NCBI GenBank assembly: GCA_016648135.1
Contig: JADDOH010002018.1
Coordinates: 206,802 to 270,801 of the forward strand
DNA from: Agrypnia vestita
Taxonomy: Eukaryota; Arthropoda; Insecta; Trichoptera; Phryganeidae
DNA length: 64,000 nt
Direction: 5' to 3'
A program made the position numbers and the translations under genes. Under the pieces are notes generated by a model that searched no databases, was not told where the DNA came from, and saw only the letters and a program-made list of their open reading frames with translations. The stretch's first letter is position 1; every line of letters starts with the position of its first letter. Below are positions 36,713-48,172 of this stretch, one piece after another.

Positions 36713-37604
36713 GGGGGGAGGGGGGGTTGTTAATTCGTACAAAATAGGAATGTTTTTGTGAATTTTTTGTGACGACTTTTAAAATTACGACAGTTAAAAT
36801 CTCTTTATTAAAACTAATGTTACATTAAAGTATGATATTCGAAGAATATTGTGTAAAATTTTCACGAAGAAATATTAAAAAATACGGCAATGCCAGCAAT
36901 TATTCGGACGTGTCTCAGAAAAAAGTAGAATTGCGGTGCCCCTCATAACTTGGTCCTGGATCATTTGAAATTAAAAAATCAAAGTTCATTCGTTAGATAA
37001 TAGTTTTCCCCAGGTAACGCTGGGAGGGTTTTTCGAAGTTTCAATTTTTCACTTTGGAACATTTTGAAGGGAAAAACGCGAGTTTTTGCGAAAAAAATCG
37101 GCTAATTTGTTATTAAAAAATAAAAATTATCAACAAATTTCAAAAAAAAAAATTCAACCTTACCTTGTAAATTATGTACAGAAATAGTGTTCAAAATTTC
37201 AAAAGGATCGGTGTAGTAGTTTTGAAGTTATGAGGGGCACCGACTTTGAAAACGTGAGATGTGGGGAAAACGCTTTAAAGTTAAAGTTAAAGTTTTGAAC
37301 ACCAAAAAATCTGGTATAAAACGTTTATAAGCGAATTTTATCGGCTTACCTCACACTGAATCATAAATGCAAGGTCCATATAGGATAGGCTTGATTGCAT
37401 CCAAAACATCCTCGGGAAGAGCCTGTACCTGTGTTTGGACGAATCCAATGCATTAGAATCGGGTAGGTATAAAAATACTCACAACTTCGTCAATTTTATT
37501 CCAACTGACTTGAAATTTTGACAAAATATTCTTGAGATATTATGCATTCAGATAAAAAATAAAAATAAATGCAAAAAAAACAAAAAATACCTTACCCCCC
37601 TCCC
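36713..37604. mobile_element. TTAA-flanked piggyBac-like element, 892 bp
   Basis: TTAA at 36709-36712 and 37605-37608 bracket ends GGGGGGAGGGGGGG and CCCCCCTCCC. TTAA duplication is the signature of piggyBac-type transposition. An internal inverted pair (GTGCCCCTCATAACT near 36936 and AGTTATGAGGGGCAC near 37217) adds secondary structure. No transposase. A second TTAA element of similar size lies at 56740-59632. Confidence 0.75.
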
Positions 37605-38408
37605 TTAATATAAAAGAGCGATCAATAAACTTTAATTAACCTGTAAATTTTTAGACGTTTAAAGAAATTCTCATAAGAAGTAAATATATTCCATATAATT
37701 CCCTCACCACACACTTGTTTTTTTTTTAGGTATAACACATAATAATAATTTGATTATTAATATTCTAGGTATCATTGTTATAATATAAATTATATGTATT
37801 ATCTAATAAATTTTTTTTCGATGAATGAGTGTTAAGGTTCCTGTTCACCCGTCGCTAGAGTAAGTACCTACATCATATGGAACGCTGTAGTTATTGTAAC
37901 CGTTTTTATGGCAGCTTCACGAAGGCTCACGATCGTCAATAATCACTTTAATTAGCCGAAAAAATGAAATATCAGTAAAATTGCGAATTTCTCATAACTT
38001 TCTAAGAATGCTGTACTTCGTCGCTAATTCAGCAAAAACCTTCATGGCTCGTCTCCCCTTCTGCTTTGGCGAATCCAAATTCGATGAAGAAGAATACCTG
38101 GAATAATTTATCGGGTCTCGCTCCCGCTAATGTACCGTGTAACGAGCCTGGCAACTGGCAACGTCGCGCGCCGCCATTCCCTGAACAATGCTGCGGAACT
38201 GTATTCTGGATACATTTTAACAGGGCAATTCTATCAGCTCACGTGTGCCTGTAGGTGCGCACATTTTATTGACAAGGGCCAAATTGGAAAAAATAAATAA
38301 ACACTATCAAATTGGTGCATTTCGCAAAAACTGCACAGCGTACGTATTGTAATTTCCTTTTTATTTATGGTTTTTGTGTTTAATTTGTAGAACTCCATAT
38401 TTATTTTT
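37605..38408. other. Gene-free stretch
   Basis: Nothing supported. 38040-38260 is GC-richer (ACGTCGCGCGCCGCC) without a recognised frame. Confidence 0.35.
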
Positions 38409-38686
38409 AGCGAAATTTAAAATAAATTAAATTTTAATAAATATTATTATTAAGTTCTACGGGTTAAGTATTTTTATGTGTTACAGCTGTTTCGGCTTGT
38501 AAGGCCATTATCAAACAGTCTGATTTTTGATAATGTTCAATGATAATGATTTTTGATAATGTTAAAAATCAAACTGTTTGATAATGGCCTTACAAGCCGA
38601 AACAGCTGTAACACATAAAAATACTTAACCCGTAGAACTTAATAATAATATTTATTAAAATTTAATTTATTTTAAATTTCGCTAAA
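38409..38686. mobile_element. Fold-back element with degenerate hammerhead motif
   Basis: Two arms of about 110 bp (38409-38517 and 38571-38686) are near-perfect complements with a 54-bp centre made of repeated TGATAATG words. Each arm has TTTGATAATGGCCTTACAAG followed by CCGAAAC. The GGC(C)/GCC stem II and GAAAC box are kept, but the CTGATGA box is TTTGATAA. It resembles the fold-backs at 2658 and 32169 in layout but is probably catalytically weak or dead. An A-run follows. Confidence 0.65.
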
Positions 38687-41499
38687 AAAAAAAAAAAAAA
38701 ATTGTACTTTCCCTTTAGAGATCCTACTATTTTCACATTGATTAAGTATTATACAAATTATATCATATTCATGATATTTGAAAATTCTATACATAAAAAG
38801 TTAAAATCTATGAAAGCAAAACAATTGACGTAGCTGAACTATTTACAGTATCATTATAAATCCTTTATACGCGAGGTTTCGGTTTCAGCTTGTTTACAAT
38901 TTCAAACTCGTCAAGATTTTTATGCCACTCCAACAGTTTCAATGTCCTTTAAAGTATAACGGATAGATAAAATGTAGTACCTATACATTCTGAGGTCAAA
39001 TTTTTATAATTTTTCCAGCGTTTGTTTTGTACTAGTTTTAAATAAAAAGTTAGTTTCTAAAGTGTCCACGATCTCTGAGCTCATTGGATGACGGGAAGTG
39101 TGTTAATTTTCATATCTAAGATTTTTCCACAGTAAATCAAGACCGGCGATGAACTTAACATAAAGGATTTAAAAATATAATCTTATAGGCAGTGGAAAAT
39201 GTAATTTGAATCGAATAGATACGCAAAAAATAAATGTTTAAACTAGATGGATAATATAAATCCTAGCTCTCGTATAAACGCCATTACGCAAATATTACGC
39301 GTATTATTATATGGTGAAGTATTTACCGCTCAAGAGTCCACAAGTAGCCCAGAACGGGTTCAATATCTTACACATGAAAGCCTTTAATGAGGTAACGGCC
39401 GTAAATTCCCGAACATCCTAATCTTGTCATAACTTCCAAAGGGGTACATTATAATACCCTTTTGAAATTTACAATAATTCTCACTATCGTAAGTGCGTCA
39501 ATTCGAGAGTGTAACGATTCAGTATTGTTGCAAGAGCTCTTAACACTTCATCCATTGTATTGGTACTTTTCCAATATATTCACGTGAAAATATATTGATT
39601 CAGATTTAGTATAAAATAAAACTACAATCATCTGGCATTTTCTTGTATTTTATTTTGATATGCGCTTTCTTACCAATCATATATTATCATATTGCGGTCA
39701 ATATATGATTGGTGACATTGTACACTTCGTCAATTATGACGAAATGAATTTTATGTAAAATAAATACTGATATTATTTTCAAAGTACGTACAAATCGTTT
39801 CTCACCCATCCACGTACCGATTTCTTCGATTCAAAGGGTCGAAATATTAAATTAAAGTCAAAATTTCCGCTATAAATGGAAATATTAACATTTGACAAGT
39901 TTCTTGACATTTTCACATAAACTTGATGCGCACGTATATAAATAAGTTCGTTCCGTCTAATGTATGCTGGGATAACAATACCTAATTATAACGATCCTGA
40001 GAGTAGGAGGGACTTTTGTCACTTGAGTGAATATAAAAATATTTCTGTCAAGGTATTTTATTTTTTTTAATAATCGAATCATCTGGTCTCTGCGGATCCA
40101 ATCTGGATAGAATACCAGGGGCGTTTTGGATACAAGCTAAATCCAGCACATTCTTAAAAATTCTGGGAAACTTAATTAAAAAAACCATATGTTATAAACA
40201 ACAATTATTAGCATATTGATAATAATAATTCACTGCAATTATTACGAGAAGTGACTTCAAACAATTAAATAATCATGGAAGGTGCTCTAAAAAATGTTCA
40301 TAAATATTTTATATAAATAATAAGATATTGTTATCATTCATATTTTCTTGTTTATATGAAACACAAAAAATTGTTGCATACTTAAAAATATATAGCTTTA
40401 TTCATATTGAACATTTATTAATTATTTAAGTATGGTTTTATCTTCATAATACTTAGCTTTATACTTATTGTAAGAAAATATATTCTGCGCACATATGAAT
40501 ATTCAGAATCTATCGATTTTTTCTGACATTGAACATGATTTTTTTGGCCGCGGCCTGTCGAATAATGCTTACGTTTTCTTTATTATTATAAATAATGTTG
40601 AGTTTATTATTTAATATAATAACAAAGGTACTATCTAAGCTCACGTTCCAAAAGAATTGTAGTCTAGCATACACATTCTGCTATAAATAAATAATAAAAA
40701 ACCACATTTTCGAAAAAAACGTAGAAATATACATTTGCAGTGAATGTACAGCCTTAAACGAAAGTTTATAATTAAATATATAATACAGCGTATAGATATT
40801 TGAATAGATAATCGTGTTTTATATATTCGGGACTAGTAATACGATAATTGTTACGCAAATAGCATTTCGTAATGTGCTAACCGCACTCCCCCACCTGAAT
40901 GGATCTGTAAATAAACAAAATTGCACATTTCGGGGAACTGAAAACCCCAAAAATAACCGCATGAAACCAAAGCACCTATTAAGTGTTGCGGTTTAGCGTG
41001 GTATGATGGTTGGAGGCATCGTAGGGCCGTATATATCGAGGATGGAGGTAGGAAATCTTGCAATCGTAAATGGCGGCCGTTACGAAACTGCGATCGGAGA
41101 CTTTTGGCGCCAGAGTTTTTGCATTAACAAAACATTTGGTTAAATCACAACCATGCTGCATCACATATAGTTAGATAAACCGAGACTCGAAGACCACAAT
41201 AAGACTATTGCAACACCTTTGTTATCCAATATATTTAGTAGGAACTAGCCGTAAACCCACGAAAAATCACGGGACAATAATAATTAATTAAAAACGATCC
41301 ATGCGTGTAACTTGAGCCGCGCGCAATTAACGTGTCACACTCGGGTGCCCAGGCCTCATTAGCGGCTAGTCATTATCGGTGTTGTTGTAATTACAGCCTG
41401 ATTCCAGGGAGTTACGGACAGCCGGACGGACATTCGAAATGAGGATAATCGATTAGCCCATTTTAAGACGTTGTAATTTAATCGACTTCTATATTAGTT
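38687..41499. other. Gene-free stretch
   Basis: Nothing supported. A small hairpin lies at 39673-39712 (CCAATCATATATT facing AATATATGATTGG). 41290-41460 is GC-richer unique DNA. Confidence 0.4.
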
Positions 41500-41586
41500 G
41501 ATGAGGCAAGAGTAGTATTAGACAGAAGAGTGCGTACAATTCTCACTGCCTACCCCGAATACTTAAACTGTGGCGAAAATACGTGA
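41500..41586 (+). pseudogene. Non-LTR polymerase tail
   Basis: The frame DEARVVLDRRVRTILTAYPE ends in TGA at 41584-41586. It aligns with the tail at 25884-25964. Confidence 0.4.
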
Positions 41587-41959
41587 TGGTAAGCTTGTTA
41601 GTTGCAGCACAACGTAACTGTCGTGTTAGAGTAGGGCCGATATGGGAGCTATTGTTCGTAGAATGACCCTGGGTGTGTGGTGGGTCCCTCTTCCCTGTCG
41701 TGTCAATAATTAAATACTAGATTTTTATTGTATATTATTAAATACTAGAATTTGGTAGAACGGTTTAAGTGTATTAAAGGGATCCGCCTCTAACGCCCGG
41801 ACCTTTCGAGTACTCGATGTATGTAAGAAAGTATTAGAACAAACGTTTGAATTGAATATATTTAATCGAGTTTACAGGGTTCCGATTTAATATCAATTTA
41901 ACAAGTATGAGAGATTTTCTTACGTTGTTCTCCAAAATTATCGCCCTATCTCCTTCGGA

Positions 41960-42075
41960 GTCTTCCCCTTCCATCAACTTCCCGACAGGCGATTGCCAGG
42001 CAGCCAACTGCCCGACACGCCGACAGCCCGACAAATCATCTTCCCGAAAGTCAACTACCCAACACCCCAACTTCC
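41960..42075 (+). repeat. C-rich degenerate short repeat
   Basis: Irregular repeats of CAACTTCCCGACA / CAACTGCCCGACA words. A related inverted piece, CAATCGGCTGTCGGGCAGTT, lies at 43523-43545, so the two may be arms of one old element. Confidence 0.5.
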
Positions 42076-42244
42076 CTACAAAAAATTATTTCACTTAAAA
42101 GATTTCTATTTACATGTTATTGCAAAATGTGAATAAATTCTTCTCATTTTAAAACATCAAACTGATAAATATAGCTTCTTCAAAAACAGCAAAATGATTT
42201 TGTAGTGACATTATTAATAAAATTAATAAAAATACACTTTGTAT

Positions 42245-42276
42245 CACGACGAAGGGGCTATTGGTCCTGAAACATG
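42245..42276 (+). ncRNA. Degenerate hammerhead-like motif
   Basis: CACGACGA, then AGG(GGCTATTGGT)CCT, then GAAACATG. The GACGA and GAAAC boxes and a short stem II resemble Penelope-type hammerheads, but the leading CTGA is changed to CACGA. Confidence 0.35.
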
Positions 42277-42316
42277 TTGTTGATATTTTCAATAGATAAG
42301 TGATGAAAACAAAGTA

Positions 42317-43159
42317 GGGTAAGGTGCCCCAAGGTGCGTGGTTCCTAAGACTACGCAGTATTCAAATTTCCCACAATTTTGATCGATTGGCGCTTATTTC
42401 GGTCGTTTTTCGAGATTTTTGAACACTTTTAATAAAAAAAATTTGTGTTTTGCAACGTGTGTGACGAATTGGTTTTAAAAAGGAACTAGAATTTCGCATG
42501 GAATTTGGTGAAAATACTTTGTTGGCAAACAACTGACAGAATTCATTCATACCGGTGTCGACTAGATGGCGTTACCAGTGCGGCTATTTGAAATCACGGT
42601 GTAGGTAATAAAGAGTGCGCATGCGTACTTTAGCGAACTTTAAAGTAATTAATGGTTTTTTTTTGTTGCAAATGGAATCGAAACCACGAGAAACAAGCAG
42701 ACAAAATATTTGATCTTGATCTTAGTTAGGGGAGAGGAAGATTAAGAGATGTGTGGCTCAATTATCAAGTATGGCAGAATCAAATTTGAGAAAACGCTTA
42801 GAGCTGCACCTGTCATCTCCCTTTGCAGATACGGGCCTACATTTTCTGAAAAAACAGAAAAATAATTGGTCAAATAAATTAAAACTACGAATTCAATGTT
42901 ATACAGATTATGTTACAATGAAGTAGAACGCGCACTCTTGGGAGACGACTGTCCCAAGAGTGCGCGTTCTACTTCACTGTTAATAATGGTTATAAATCCT
43001 AAATGTTACTTTTTTTGTTGCAATTTTTTAAGTTAACTAAGATGACTAAGATGACTAAGAATACAAATAAATATTAAAAGTGTTTTGATTAGAATATCGA
43101 GTTTTTTCGCACTAGGCTCATATCTCTTAAAACCGTGCACTCTTAGGGCACCTTTACCC
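42317..43159. mobile_element. TA-flanked terminal-inverted-repeat element
   Basis: Left end GGGTAAGGTGCCCCAAGGTG and right end, on the opposite strand, GGGTAAAGGTGCCCTAAGAG form inverted repeats between TA dinucleotides (42315-42316, 43160-43161). The 843-bp interior has a strong hairpin (42919-42976) and repeats of the GCGCACTCTTGGG word found near the ends. No transposase. TA duplication suggests a Tc1/mariner-related or other TA-targeting family. Confidence 0.7.
42919..42976. repeat. Perfect 25-bp hairpin
   Basis: TGAAGTAGAACGCGCACTCT (continuing TGGGA) and its exact complement flank an 8-base loop (GACGACTG). In RNA it would be a very stable stem-loop. It lies inside the element 42317-43159. 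Confidence 0.9.
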
Positions 43160-44248
43160 TACATTTTTATTATTAATTATAATATATTTAATAATGTTGA
43201 TATATTTAAAAATTATTTGAATATTTTTCTAGTGGTTTGCTTAGCTGCTAAGCGTTTACTATTGGGTTTATTTTTTAAATACAACTTAGATTTTTAACTA
43301 CTTTTTAAACAATAGTTACATAAAATACAGAATATTCAAAATACTTTCTAGGTTTGGTGTGGAAAGATGATTCTTAAGTTCTTAAGAAATCAACTAGGAA
43401 AAAACTTCGTAATTCTTAAATTTGAATTTATCTGTTGGATGGTTTTGGCACATGAAGAACTTATGCATGTAAAAATGCGTATCTTATTGCTGACAAAAAA
43501 GTTCTGGATATTGACCTCTCAGGCAATCGGCTGTCGGGCAGTTTGTTATCAGGAAGTTTTCAGGAGTATTTTTCGGACATGTTTGGCACTCGTTATAAGA
43601 GAATTATCTGTTACCCACTATCCTTTAAACGAAAATTTTCCAAGTTTTCCTATCACCATGATATTAATAAATGTTAATGATTTATTTCAGAGTTCAAACA
43701 TCAAGACTTGAATAGCTATTCGGGTCAATTGTATAATAGTTGAAATGGCGGGCGGCGTCACCTGTGGGACGCTTCTGGCGCAACATTTGTCAGCCCATTC
43801 GATTGGCCTATTTCTCCCTCCCAGGAGCCGGACTGCCGGTGCGGCTTTAGTGCATATCAATTAATGCAATGCTGCAGCCAGGTGCGCGCTCTAGCTGCGG
43901 GCTGCGGGTTGACCCACTTTGCGGATCATTGTTGCTGAAATACGTCACATTGATCCGATGAGGGTTCTGGATTCTATTCTGGATTCAGATCACCTGGATC
44001 AGTTATTAAGCCGAGAGTAGAACCTGCTGCCGGGCAGGCTCCGAACAATTGCTTCATTTATGGATGGTTTGCACATGAATATTCGTTTATTGATTTTTTT
44101 ACATGCACAATAGAGCGCCGATTATTCTTAGCGATCGAGGGCACTCCAGCACGGACAGTTTTTTTATTAGACAATTTTAATTAAGTACAATGGGATTTTT
44201 TAGTCTCTCTAAGAAAATAGAACTGCTCGTGTTTAGAGAGGGAGAGTT
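43160..44248. other. Gene-free stretch with a GC-rich block
   Basis: An open frame of 114 codons at 43367-43711 has no motif and overlaps repeat-like sequence. 43740-44060 is a distinct GC-rich unique block (GCTGCAGCCAGGTGCGCGCT) that could be a regulatory element. Confidence 0.35.
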
Positions 44249-44892
44249 GAAATTCTGAATATACATATATGTAAGTTTATCTTATCCTTGTAAAATTTAT
44301 TCCGTGACTAATTTTTTTTTGGCAAATTTTGGTACATGAAATTCTGAATGTATGTAAGTTTTATCTTATCCTTGTGTAATTTATTCCGTGATTGTTTTTT
44401 TCTTGGAAAATTTTGATATCTGAAATTCTGAATGAATGTAAGTTTATCCTATGCTTGCATTGTTTTTTTTTCCTGGTGGTATTTGAAATTCTGAATGTAA
44501 TTCTGTTTATCTTATCCTTGTGTAATTTATTCCGTGATTGTTTTTTTCTTGGAAAATTTTGATATCTGAAATTCTGAATGAATGTAAGTTTATCCTATGC
44601 TTGCACAATTTATTCCGTGATTTTTTTTCCTGGTAAATTTTGGTATTTGAAATTCTGAATGTATGTAAGTTTATCTTATCCTTGTGTAATTTATTCCGTG
44701 ATTGTTTTTTTCTTGGAAAATTTTGATATCTGAAATTCTGAATGAATGTAAGTTTATCCTATGCTTGCACAATTTATTCCGTGATTTTTTTTCCTGGTAA
44801 ATTTTGGTATTTGAAATTCTGAATGTATGTAAGTTTATCTTATCCTTGTGCAATTTATTCCGTTATTATTTTTTTCCCGGTAAATTTTGGTA
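44249..44892 (+). repeat. 82-bp minisatellite with dimeric order
   Basis: Eight units start GAAATTCTGAAT at 44249, 44338, 44422, 44485, 44568, 44649, 44732 and 44813. Two variants alternate from 44485 on: one ends TGGAAAATTTTGATATCT, the other TGGTAAATTTTGGTATTT, giving a higher-order period of about 164 bp. The unit at 44422 is shortened to 63 bp. Confidence 0.9.
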
Positions 44893-46344
44893 TGTAATTT
44901 AATAATTTATTTATTCATACTTATATATAAACACGTTTTACATACCCAACTTGTATTTGAGGGGCGTAACCCAACGAGCTGCACAATTAAACCACGTATA
45001 CGAAATGGAGCTTACAAAACAACACATAACGATAAACGAAATAAGTAAAAATATATATCGCATAAAGAAAAATAAGAAAACTGGTTCACGTTAATTAAAT
45101 TTCATGAAAAATTAACATTTAAAAAGTGTAATTTAATAATGTAGGCATAAAAAAAAATTTCGGAAGAATTTACAGTGTAGCTAAAACATATTTCATTTTT
45201 CTGAAAAGATTAACAATATTCCTGGCGTTGTTTGCGCTGCGTAAACAAAAAACACCCCGAAAAGCAGCTCAAAAATTTAAGGGCTCTATTTAAAGGCTTC
45301 GAGGAGAGAATTCTTTAAAAGTTTTCCATCTAACGACTGGCACGAGACAAGACGATGGATGTCTCCCCCGGCTTAAGTCTCCATAATATTACCGGTATGC
45401 TGGAGTCTCGTGACTCGGAAGAAATATTTCACGGGCATAAAAGACGCTCATCCGAAGAGGTTCCCAGTGCAAGTGTACTCAGGGTAGCAAAGCCGGGACC
45501 GAGGGACAACTTTCGCTGAATCTGGTAAACAAAATTGCCGCGCGCTTAAAGTTTCGCGACGGAAAATCTACTGAATGGAAAGTATCGGAAGTTATTCCGG
45601 AAAAGCGGAGAACCAAGGACATGTTCGATCGGCGGACGGTCTATAGTCTCGAGGAAATATATAGCTAGATCATAATAACGATCCTTTAAATGTGATTGTG
45701 TAAATTAAAACATTATCAGAGTATTGAAATTTATCAAGATATTATCAACGCCCAAGTGGGCTTTTATAATATTATATAAAAAGGAAGAATTTTATATAAT
45801 ATACTATAAAAAACAAATAATAGTAATAAAAAACACGTTTTTTAATAAAAATAAACCAAAATAGGTAGCAAAAAATAAAACATCTTAAAAAATAAATGGA
45901 AAGAGTAATAATTAAAATTAAAAGCACTTCTAACAAAAATAATGATAAAATAAAACAAAGAATTGTAAAGTAAAAAGCAAATTCATAACGGTACAAATTC
46001 AAAATAGTAAAAAAATTAGTGCATTAAATTGTAATCGCTTCTACTGTCATATTACAAGTCTTAAGTATTTGTTTAGTTCGAGTATGCTTCTACGACAAAA
46101 AATGTTAACGAGTTTCGAGATCTTATTCCGGAGGCGGTGAATGCGTTATAGGTGAGTTTAAGGCATAATTATACCTGCGGGTTCTCGGGTTAAGATAAAG
46201 AGAGCTCATTGTACCGATGGAAGGCAATAACAGTACATTCAAAAGGCGAAAAAAGATATGTATAACTTGAAATTTTATTTATATTTTTAAACATACCTAC
46301 AGATTATCAATAAACAATGACCCCCATAGACAGTATAGTGTATA
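44893..46344. other. Gene-free stretch with a unique GC-richer block
   Basis: 45230-45660 is GC-richer and lacks repeats or recognised frames (ACGGAAAATCTACTGAATGG), a candidate regulatory region. The rest is AT-rich. Confidence 0.35.
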
Positions 46345-47630
46345 TTAGGTCCTTACATATGAAATTGGTGTTTTGCCGTACTGGTAAATTTGATCTCAAA
46401 TATCTTCTCTTTGGTTAGGAATTCCAAGTCCAAATTTATACAGCTATTTACTCATGTATTTGTGTTTTGAAAATTATAATTCATTTGTTTTTTCCTCAAT
46501 TGTTTTTTTCTTTGCGTCACTCAGTTTACAAAATGAAAAACTTGAAATATCGCGTTATTTACGAGTACGAGTTCCACCGTGACACCAGTGCTGCAGAAAC
46601 GGCTCGAAGGATTAATGATGTGTATGGCGACGGTGCCGCAAAAGAAAACACGGTGCGTTTTTGATTCCAACGTTTTCGTTCTGGAAATTTCGACCTGCAG
46701 AACAAGCCCCGTGGACGGCCGGAGACCAAAGTTGATAATGAAGAATTGAAGGCTATTGTGGAAGCGGATCCATCGCAAACCACATCTGAGTTAGCTGCAG
46801 GCTACGGTGTTAGTGATAAAACTGTTTTAATCCACTTGAAGCAAATTGGTAAGGTGAAAAAGCTTGAAAAGTGGGTACCTCACGAATTGAGTGAAGCAAA
46901 TCAACAAACGCGCGGTGACTGCTGCGTTGCATTACTCAACCGGCACAATAATGAAGGGATTTTAAATCGAATCATTACCTGTGATGACAAGTGGATCCTG
47001 TACGATAATCGGAAGCGCTCATCGCAATGGCTGAACCCTGCCGAACCAGCCAAACCATGCCCCAAGCGAAAATTGACTCCAAAAAATTTACTTGTGAGCG
47101 TTTGGTGGACTAGTGCTGGTGTCGTTCACTACAGCTTTCTTAAATCTGGCCAGACGATTACGGCAGATGTCTATTGTCAGCAACTGCAAAACCATGATGG
47201 AAAAGCTAGCTGCTAAACAACCGAGGCTGGTTAATCGCTCTAGGCCACTGCTGCTTCATGATAACGCTAGACCACACACTGCACAACAGACGGCTACCAA
47301 ATTAGAGGAGCTTCAATTGGAATGTCTAAGACATCCACCGTACTCTCCGGACCTTGCCCCAACAGATTACCATTTTTTTCGAAATTTGGATAACTTCTTG
47401 CAAAGGAAAAAATTCAACTCCGATGGGGCAGTCCAAACCGCCTTCAAAGATTTTATTGATTCCCGTCCGAATGGTTTTTTTAGTAAAGAGATCGATGAAC
47501 TACCTATGAGATGGCAAAAGTGCATAGATAGCAATGGTACATACTTTGATTAAATAAATAAATTATAATAAAAAAAATCGGCTTTATGTTCCTCCCATAC
47601 TCAACGCCAATTTCATATGTAAGGACCTAA
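46345..47630 (+). mobile_element. Mariner transposon, copy 1 (full length)
   Basis: 1286 bp from TTAGGTCCTTACATATGAAA to its complement TTTCATATGTAAGGACCTAA, bracketed by TA duplications (46343-46344, 47631-47632). Length, ends and the encoded transposase fit the mariner family, closest in style to the cecropia/Hsmar1 group. The transposase is broken (see 46533-47553), so this copy is non-autonomous, although its ends look usable. Confidence 0.95.
46533..47553 (+). pseudogene. Mariner transposase, broken
   Basis: A cut-and-paste transposase of about 340 aa, the usual mariner length. The N-terminal helix-turn-helix region starts MKNLKYRVIYEYEFHRDT. The catalytic residues are visible: ITCDDKW, LLHDNARPH and LAPTDYHFF, with 34 residues between the last two aspartates (DD34D). 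The linker WVPHEL is kept. Two lesions are seen: a TGA at 46662-46664 where relatives have Trp, and one extra A near 47193 relative to the second copy, which shifts the frame between CQQLQ and MMEKLAAK. The C-terminus ends NGTYFD. Confidence 0.95.
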
Positions 47631-47646
47631 TATATACGGAATTATC

Positions 47647-47670
47647 GCATGCGCGCGCATGCGCGCGCAC
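47647..47670. repeat. Alternating purine-pyrimidine GC tract
   Basis: GCATGCGCGCGCATGCGCGC AC, 24 bp of strictly alternating bases and palindromic. It has Z-DNA potential and lies 17 bp beyond the mariner right end. Confidence 0.8.
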
Positions 47671-47779
47671 AAATAAAAATCGGAACGTTATAATACCAAT
47701 TAGTATTGAATAGGACATGACTTTAAAATGTGTTTGTATGAGCGCCTCAAATTTCAAAATAAGGTGTCCTATCTCAAAT

Positions 47780-48172
47780 GAAGACTCCTCGGGAAAAACA
47801 ATGAATGTCATTAAATGTTTATTTAGAGAAAACAGGTTTTTATAGTTTCAAAGTCCATATTTATTTCACTTGTGTTTTTTTATATAAATATTGAATCAAC
47901 TTATTACTATATAAACATATTCTTTGTTTGTAAGTATATTAAATGTATGTACTGACAAATTGACAACGACGTTTTTTGAAGTTTGGCGGGCGGATATTCC
48001 TGTTTCTTGCGATGGATAAACAGAATATACATTGAACTATTACAACGGACCACGACAGTTTTACCCAATTCTGATTTATTGTATAAAAGAATACCCCTAA
48101 ATGGCAACAGATGGCATAAAAAGGTTAGTTTTACAATAAAGTGACATTCATTGTTTTTCCCGAGGAGTCTTC
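47780..48172. mobile_element. MITE with 32-bp inverted ends
   Basis: GAAGACTCCTCGGGAAAAAC and AATGAATGTCA at the left are exactly mirrored at the right (TGACATTCATT and GTTTTTCCCGAGGAGTCTTC). The bases just outside both ends read AAAT, a possible 4-bp duplication. The superfamily is unclear. The 393-bp interior has no protein. Confidence 0.7.

Noticed and set aside
43367..43711. 114-codon + strand gene
   Set aside because: No recognisable motif, overlaps a repeat word shared with 41960-42075, and one open frame of this size is not surprising across six frames of 64 kb.
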